Assembly: GCA_026120035.1 (NCBI GenBank) | Contig: JALRME010000070.1 | Coordinates: 1 to 64,000 of the forward strand | Reading direction: 5' to 3' | DNA from: Coleophoma eucalyptorum | Lineage: Eukaryota > Ascomycota > Leotiomycetes > Helotiales > Dermateaceae | DNA length: 64,000 bases | Position numbers and translations under genes: made by a program | Notes under the pieces: model-generated | Database searches by the model: none | What the model saw: only the letters and a program-made list of their open reading frames with translations | Told to the model about the DNA's origin: nothing | Shown here: in pieces, positions 58,077 to 64,000 of the stretch | Layout: each line of letters begins with the position of its first letter | Position numbering within the stretch: the first letter of the stretch is position 1

Positions 58077-60229
58077 ATGACAGACCATATCACACTACCT
58101 TCTCATAATACTTCATCCAACAAAGATAAAAGCCAAAATATGGGCCGGGAACATGTTGACCGTGTTGAGCTAGTCGAGGACATATCAGACTCCCTACCCA
58201 AGAACCCCAGCCGCGCTCCAGATATTATTCGAAATATGCTACCGGAGCAGAGGCGCAAGCTGGAAACTACACTCCTGAGGAAGATCGACTTCAGATTGAT
58301 GCCTATGATTGTCATAATATATATCCTTAACTATTTGGATAGAAATAATATTGCTGCCGCCAGACTTGCAGGATTGGAGGCAGATCTCAAGCTGGTTGGA
58401 AATCAATTCCAGGTAAGATCAGGAGAATCCCTACATCGGAAGGCATACTAATTGACTCATTGACCTCTGTGTCAATCCTCTTTGCAGGCTACCTATTAAT
58501 GCAAGGTAAGCCAAGGTTATACTTGGCCCTTGGTCTTGTTGAGTGCTGATCAGTGATAGTGCCCTCAAACATGCTTCTAAACAAACTGGGGAAACCATCG
58601 TTGTATCTTCCTGGATGTATGATTGCTTGGGGTACTATATCAGCAGCAACAGGTGCTTGTCAGACTTATGGAGGCTTACTTGCCTGCCGATTTATTCTTG
58701 GTTTTGTTGAGGCAGCTTACTTCGTAAGTATCAATATCAAAGCTATGAAATTCTTTGCTGTGGGAATTACATCTAATGCGTGGTAGCCTGGATGTTTATA
58801 CTACCTCTCCTCCTGGTACACGAGAAAAGAACTTATCATGCGTACTGCAGTGCTCTACTCTGGATCTCTGCTTTCCGGCGCATTCTCCGGTCTCATCTCA
58901 GCCGGTATAACCGGTGGCCTCAATGATGCGAGAGGTCTCTCGGCTTGGAGATGGCTATTCATTATTGAAGGTGCCATAACCGTAAGTACATCAACCATAC
59001 TAGTTATAATTCTCCACTAAAATTATCAGGTTACTCTTGCTCTCGCGGCTTTTTTCATTCTTCCCAACTTCCCCCGCACCACCAAATGGCTCACGGAGGA
59101 GGAAAAGGAACTAGCTGCGTGGCGCCTGAATGAGGATATTGGAGAAGACGATTGGGTTAATAGTAAACAGCAGACATTCTTTCACGGAGCAAGGCTTGCT
59201 GTAAAGTGAGTTGCAGATCCCGGGTAGGAAGTCATGGGAGATAGCTTCTTACATTCATCTAGGGATCCTAAGGCATGGCTGTTACTGGCTACCATCTACG
59301 GTTTCACATCAGCTGGAACTGTCACCACCTTTTTCCCTACGTAAGTCTGCATTATGAAAGTTAGGGTCCATGGTCTAACGGTAAGAAGTGTTGTCAAAGG
59401 ACTAGGTAAAAATAACATCACGACACTACTTTTGACAACTCCACCCTATCTGATTGGTGTCATTGCCATACTAGTGAATGCCTGGCATGCAGATCTAACC
59501 GGCGAGCGTTATCTTCATGTGACATTACCCCCAACAATTGCAGTCGTTGCATTCATCATCGCAGTGGCTACGACGGGCTTCGGACCAAGATACTTGTAAG
59601 CTATAGGTTTCAGACATAACTTGTTGAGAAAGGCGGGGTCCTGATCATTCCTAGTGCGATGTGCCTTATGCCTGCGAGCATTTATTCAGGATATGTTGTC
59701 ACTCTTGGCTGGATCTCCAACGGTACCGGCCCTTCCCACCTCCACCTGTAACCCTGAAATAAATTTGTTCTGACTTTCTTACAGTGTTACCCCGGCCACC
59801 TGCAAAGCGAGCAGCTGCTCTTGCAGGAATCAATGCCTTGAGCAATGTCTGCCAGATTTACTCGCCATTTCTGTACCCTAGTAAGTCTTCAACTTCAGCA
59901 AGTATATGAGCCTGCGTTCTTAACTGACACCTTTCGTCAGCGGACGATGGTCCAAGATATGGTAAGAACATCAGACAAAATCCCCTTCTCCTTACTAATA
60001 CAACATAGTCACGGCTATGGGTGTAAATCTGGCTATGTCGTTCGTATCAATGCTGTTTGCAACTATACTACGCTTTTATCTTGTTGCCTTGAACAAGAGA
60101 CTTGATAATGGGGAAGTCATTGAAGGAGTAAATAGCTCTCCGGGAGAGCTCAACGCCAGAAGGGATGATATAGAAGACTCTGCTTTGCCCGAAATTGCTA
60201 TAGAAAGAGGCTTCCGATTTTTGGTGTGA
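58077..60229 (+). CDS. MFS permease, ACS family, with a TG-acceptor intron
   Basis: Eleven exons. Blocks run KLETTLLRKIDFRLMPMIV, YILNYLDRNNIAAARLAGLE, SVSILFAGYLLMQVPSNMLL, LACRFILGFVEAAYFPGCLYYLSSWYTRKE, LSAWRWLFIIEGAIT, LPNFPRTTKWLTEEE, FFPTVVKGLGKNN, GFGPRYLFAMCLMP and YPTDDGPRYVTAMG. This is a textbook ACS-family transporter (nicotinate/allantoate-like) with a C-terminal acidic tail. All introns are GT-AG except the first (58415-58464): donor GTAAGA and branch TACTAAT are normal, but joining FQ to T-S-V-S-I requires TG as the acceptor, while any AG gives a stop at once. There are no clear partner genes: upstream is a gene wreck and downstream non-coding DNA. Confidence 0.87.
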
Positions 60230-61004
60230 GCTATACGTAATAGTACTTGAGACAACGATTTAGGTTGTCTCGAAGGGCCTTGGAAGTATTGTCTTTGTCT
60301 CGGTAGTAGGGCATAGCCGATGAGCAAGCTAAAAAAAGAGCATAGCTACATTCTTATAGTAGTAGATCAAGAATTGTCCTTTATTATGAGTATAGGGCTA
60401 TAACTCTGCCAAATCAAAATTACTAGTCGAAGGTATGATTAAGAGAACTAGTAACAAGGTGTTAAAAAGTAGCTAGAAAATTACGAAAGAACACGTCGAG
60501 GTCCTAGCGTACACGAACAAGCTTTGTCAGGCCATGTTATAATCTGGGGAGCTCTTAGTCTAGTCAAGCATTCTTTACTGGCGTCGCATCGTTTGTGATA
60601 GGTATTCAAAGCGCTGTAGCATTCTTATTGCGGGTGAGTGTCCTCATGAAATTGGCTTCAGCCACTAAGCCTAGATGCAGTTCGACTCAACTAAACCTCG
60701 AATAATATGTGCCAAAAAGCATAGATAGGAAAGCATCGCTTATCTCATTTTCGCAATATTTCTTCAGATTACTTAATCAGGATATGGAAGTAGCTTTAGC
60801 TGTTCCTTATCGGTTAACCCATTTCGGTCTAAGGTTTGGTCCAAGAGTGTACACAGCGCCGTAGAGATGGATTGCCGTCTAAAAACTCCTCATCTATTAG
60901 ACTAGCATTGAATTCCTTTCACGTAGGATTCCCTTATGCATTAGTAGATATTCAAAGTTTGAAACATTTATAATCCTACCCAAATAGTGACTCAGAATTA
61001 GCCC

Positions 61005-61361
61005 TCCGATTTCCATAAAACAGAAACGATAATCTCTTTCGTCGAGCTAACCAAAGTAGCAACTATAACTCAATCCACCCAAACTATTTTCGCGACTGCC
61101 GCTACCGAAACAGTCACATCTTTCATTTCAACCGCGACAGAATTCAGTACAATTACAACAAGTTTTATCCCAAACACAATCGAGACAAATTACAAGAACT
61201 CCTATACCGCAACTGTTACGGCATATTCTATTACGGCTGCGGTCCTTCAAGCGTCGACTCCCAATACTTGGATATTTTCAAATACTATATCAACTACAAC
61301 TAAGTTCGAGGTAACACTAAATTCGGAAACCTCTATAGTTCTTTTTCAATCAAAGCCTGGT
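61005..61361 (+). pseudogene. Thr/Ser-rich open stretch without start codon
   Basis: An uninterrupted frame of about 118 codons, ending TAG, between stops in AT-rich DNA. It reads like the repetitive stalk of a secreted or wall protein (TQSTQTIFATAATETVTS, then TATEFSTITTSF). It has no Met near the front and no splice partner I can defend. It is probably the last exon of an old cell-wall or mucin-like gene. Confidence 0.3.
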
Positions 61362-62314
61362 TAGTTGCAAAGTTAGGTATTAGAACTATAATTCTTTTGG
61401 CCGTAGTGCCGCGTATATTGTTTTAATACTTCAAGCCTTCTCTGTGTGATAGCGGTAGGATAAACGGCTCCAACATTTGCCGTTGCATATATGCCAATAA
61501 CAGGTGTGAAAATGGTCTGATATGATACTTTAGGTGCAGTATAGTCTATAAGACCATAAGAGAGCAAAAGGTAATGGCACTATCATTGGTAAGAGTAGAG
61601 GAATGCAAGAGCACACCTTGCAATATCATAAGCCTTGTTTGCCCTATGGAACAGTCTGCGAGAGGTTGCTCAGCAGGTAAAATACTATGGAGATATCGTA
61701 TCAAATTTATCTTTGTATCCAAGTTGACTTCAAAGGGCTTTAACACCAAAGTTTCTATTTGAAAACTTTTCTCACTATACGATATTGAAAATACATTCCA
61801 CAAGCTTTCCAAAATATTTAATAAATATTAAAGTTATTATCGGTATACGTCAATTAACTTCAGAATTGACTAGTATATCAATCAGGTACAAAGTTGATTG
61901 ATAGATAATAGATAGGAGTAAAAGGCAGCGAGGTATGAAATACCGCAAGTTGCAACACGTGACTAGGTCTCGTGATTGACCTGTAAATGACATTCCGATA
62001 GTAATAACAAAACTACAAGGCTGACTACAAGCTACCTTGATTTTGAATCGACTAGCTAAAAATATACTAGAGCCTAAGTGATAGAATGATACAAATTTTG
62101 ACAATAATAAATTGTTTAATAAGACTACTTGTTGGTTTCTATACCTCTTATTTCCACCGTAATAGATAGGTCAAAGTTATAAGGTAAAAATGTAGATCAT
62201 TCTTCTAAGTGAGTGTGATGGAGGTCTTATAAATACCCCTACTGGGTATCGATTCGACCGACCTCCGTAGTAATACAGATATAGGGCTTGCATCCGAGTG
62301 CAACCACGGGAACA

Positions 62315-62430
62315 AGCAAGTGGTATAGCGATATTCCAAATGTATGCACATATAGGTGGCGTAACGATACACCAATATATGCAAGTGGTGTAACAATATT
62401 ATCTCACGTGCAGGTAGTATTTCGATGTTA
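62315..62430 (+). repeat. Degenerate short tandem repeat (about 29-37 bp unit)
   Basis: About four imperfect copies of a unit beginning A(A/G)GT(G/A)GYRTA and containing CGATA or CAATA, separated by ATGYAC/ATATATGC-like spacers. A similar sequence in reverse orientation (CACCACCTACTTGTAAAT) follows at 62480-62497, so the array may be the end of a small element. Confidence 0.45.
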
Positions 62431-63057
62431 CAACACTACTATGTGTTGAAAGAAAATAGTCATATGACTACGTGACACCACCTACTTGTAAATAGAGCTT
62501 TCAGGTTGACCTTCGTTCCTTCAATGTCAATGCCAATACCCTCAATTCTCATCCTCTCTATTGACCCAGAATCGTTGCTCGCAACACTATAAGCTATCTC
62601 TTATTAGGTTACTTGTGTTAGCTCCTAATTAACTGCAAGCTACATCGCTATATTGCAACTGATATAACTATCAACTAACTCTTGCTAATGGTTAATGCAA
62701 GCTTATATATGACTATAATTGAGTCGGATAAAATTCGGCAAATATTTTTATGCTAGGATGTCTGCCCGCGGACATTGTATTAACCCCGCCTTTTTTGGAT
62801 ATATTTCTAGAATCCACCCACACCCACCCCGCAGTTCCACCCCGCAGTCAGCTAAGCTAATGGGACCATAAAGATTACGGACAGAGGGCTTTCATCGGGT
62901 TTCATAATCGGAGTTCATTGTCCCGACCGGATAAATCTAGACAACGAGATCTCTTAAATGAGCTCCATCGCCCTGTTGCCCTTAATAAATGCATGCAATA
63001 TTGATCGCTTGATATCGCTGTCCATTAATGTAACTTTCTATAACTTTAAACTCCAAC

Positions 63058-64000
63058 ATGACGAATTTCAGCCGTGCAAAAGAGGATAGGCTTACGCCTC
63101 CACAGGTGGTATGTCTCTGGAAATCTTTGGAAGTAAGCAGTAATCTAACCTGTACAGTACAACTGGAGAGTCTATGCTGCCTCGCTAGCTATTTCAATGG
63201 GACTATTGACCTACGGCTATGACTCCGCCTTTATTGGGACGACAATTACGCAGAAGAGTTTCAAGAGAGATTTTGGTTTAAATAGCATGACTAAATCTCA
63301 GCAGACTGCAGTTTCGAGTAATTTGACCAGTATTTGTATGACGACAACTGTCCCCACTCTCTGTTACTGATCGCGCTGGTGCTAACATAGCAGCTGATAG
63401 ACTCTGCGGGAGGATTTTTTGGTGCTTTTTTTATGTTCTTTTCCATGGAACTTCTTGGGCGAAAGATGACAGTCATTATATCAGACGCGATATTTATCCT
63501 AGGAGCGTAAGTACTTTGTCGTCGTGTTGACTGGTGATATATTCAACTCTCCTGGCAGCGTCCTTTGCACGGTGGCCAACCATCAACTCGGTATGATCTA
63601 CGCTGGCCGACTATTGACGGGCATCGGTGTTGGTGGAATTGCGGCAGCATCGCCGATTTATACGTCAGAGATAGCTCCACCTGCCATCCGAGGCCGCTTG
63701 ACTGGATTGTACGTAATATTCCGGTCTGTGGCTAGACTTTGTCCATTAATATCTTTTTAGCTTTGAGTCATCATATCAAATTGGTGCCGTAGTCGGATTG
63801 CAAGTGACCCCTTTCATCACCACTCTGGCTGTGGCTAATTGATTTAGCTGGATTAATTATGGAATTGTCCATAATATTAACGGAAACGAATCCCAGGCAT
63901 GGAGGATTCCTAGTAAGTCTCATAAAACCGAAATAAGAGGCACACTCCAATTTACATAACTGTAGTGGCGGTCCAAATTATTCCCGCAGGTCTCCTTGCT
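63058..64000 (+). CDS. MFS sugar transporter, 5' part (runs off window)
   Basis: Starts MTNFSRAKEDRLTPPQV; exon 2 gives YNWRVYAASLAISMGLLTYGYDSAFIGTTI (helix 1, as in quinate/hexose-type porters). Later blocks are SAGGFFGAFFMFFSMELLGRKMTV, YAGRLLTGIGVGGIAAASPIYTSEIAP and PAIRGRLTGL, the sugar-porter signature after helix 4, then WINYGI and SQAWRIP. At least five introns. The junction between LTSI (near 63335) and QLIDSAGG (63391) could not be resolved with a standard donor, so a local error or unusual intron is possible. The C-terminal half lies outside the window. Substrate unknown; quinate or hexose uptake are both plausible. Confidence 0.8.

Larger units (their letters stand above)
60230..63057. 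other. 2.8-kb AT-rich intergenic region
   Basis: Largely non-coding, with many stops in all frames. It contains a Thr/Ser-rich open stretch (61005-61361) and a degenerate tandem repeat (about 62315-62430), listed separately. A transposase-like trace near 60490-60560 was considered and not accepted. Confidence 0.45.

Noticed and set aside
59365..59400. tRNA-like GGTCCATGGTCTAACGGTAAG
   Set aside because: Resembles a D-arm only by chance; it is the 3' part of a permease intron and lacks the other arms.
60490..60700. Possible Tc1-type transposase trace (IIWGALS-like)
   Set aside because: Only one short resemblance, with no catalytic blocks around it.

Overview
This window is nuclear DNA of a filamentous ascomycete (Pezizomycotina). 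Genes are split by many 40-90 nt GT-AG introns with CTAAC/CTGAC-like branch sites. Five or six genes encode Zn2Cys6 'fungal-specific' regulators, major facilitator (MFS) permeases are abundant, and dead elements carry C-to-T/G-to-A nonsense changes of the kind left by repeat-induced point mutation (RIP). I cannot fix the genus. No rRNA, secure tRNA, CRISPR or prokaryotic element was seen.

Region 1 (0.3-11.2 kb) is a catabolic cluster: an isocitrate-lyase-family protein with an altered active site, a D-2-hydroxyacid dehydrogenase, a Zn2Cys6 regulator, an anion:cation-symporter-type MFS permease and an HpcH/HpaI-class aldolase. The two outermost genes share an 11-base promoter word. Region 2 (12.3-15.3 kb) has a PaiB-like FMN-binding protein and a Zn2Cys6 regulator with an irregular first intron. 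Region 3 (15.7-28.6 kb) has a cyclase-family hydrolase divergent from an MFS permease, an AtuA-like/DUF4387 fusion protein divergent from a Zn2Cys6 regulator, and a further large regulator.

Region 4 (29.1-34.1 kb) has a sugar-type transporter, a DUF1868 2H-phosphoesterase and an inositol-monophosphatase-family enzyme. The two promoters share the 12-mer ATCTCTTGCCGA (three copies) and CACGTG boxes, which suggests one regulon. Region 5 (34.5-38.1 kb) is a decayed pogo/Fot1-like transposon beside a broken DUF6536 membrane-protein gene.

Region 6 (40.3-53.9 kb) is the most coherent cluster: cyclase-family hydrolase, MFS permease, DHDPS-family keto-acid aldolase, aldo-keto reductase, galactonate-dehydratase-type enolase-superfamily enzyme, Zn2Cys6 regulator and dihydroxyacetone kinase. 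Together they read as a non-phosphorylative sugar-acid pathway: aldonate to 2-keto-3-deoxy-aldonate, to pyruvate plus glyceraldehyde, to glycerol or a triose phosphate. The core promoters share TTTTCCGG, including three copies spaced exactly 20 bp apart before the kinase.

Region 7 (54.5-57.2 kb) is the wreck of an NRPS-like adenylation-carrier-reductase gene. Region 8 (58.1-60.2 kb) is another MFS permease, followed by about 2.8 kb of AT-rich DNA with a short repeat array, then the start of a sugar transporter running off the window.

Two otherwise normal introns (3287-3341 and 58415-58464) keep frame only if the acceptor is TG instead of AG. All gene models were spliced by eye; where I give lengths, the exon sums are in frame.
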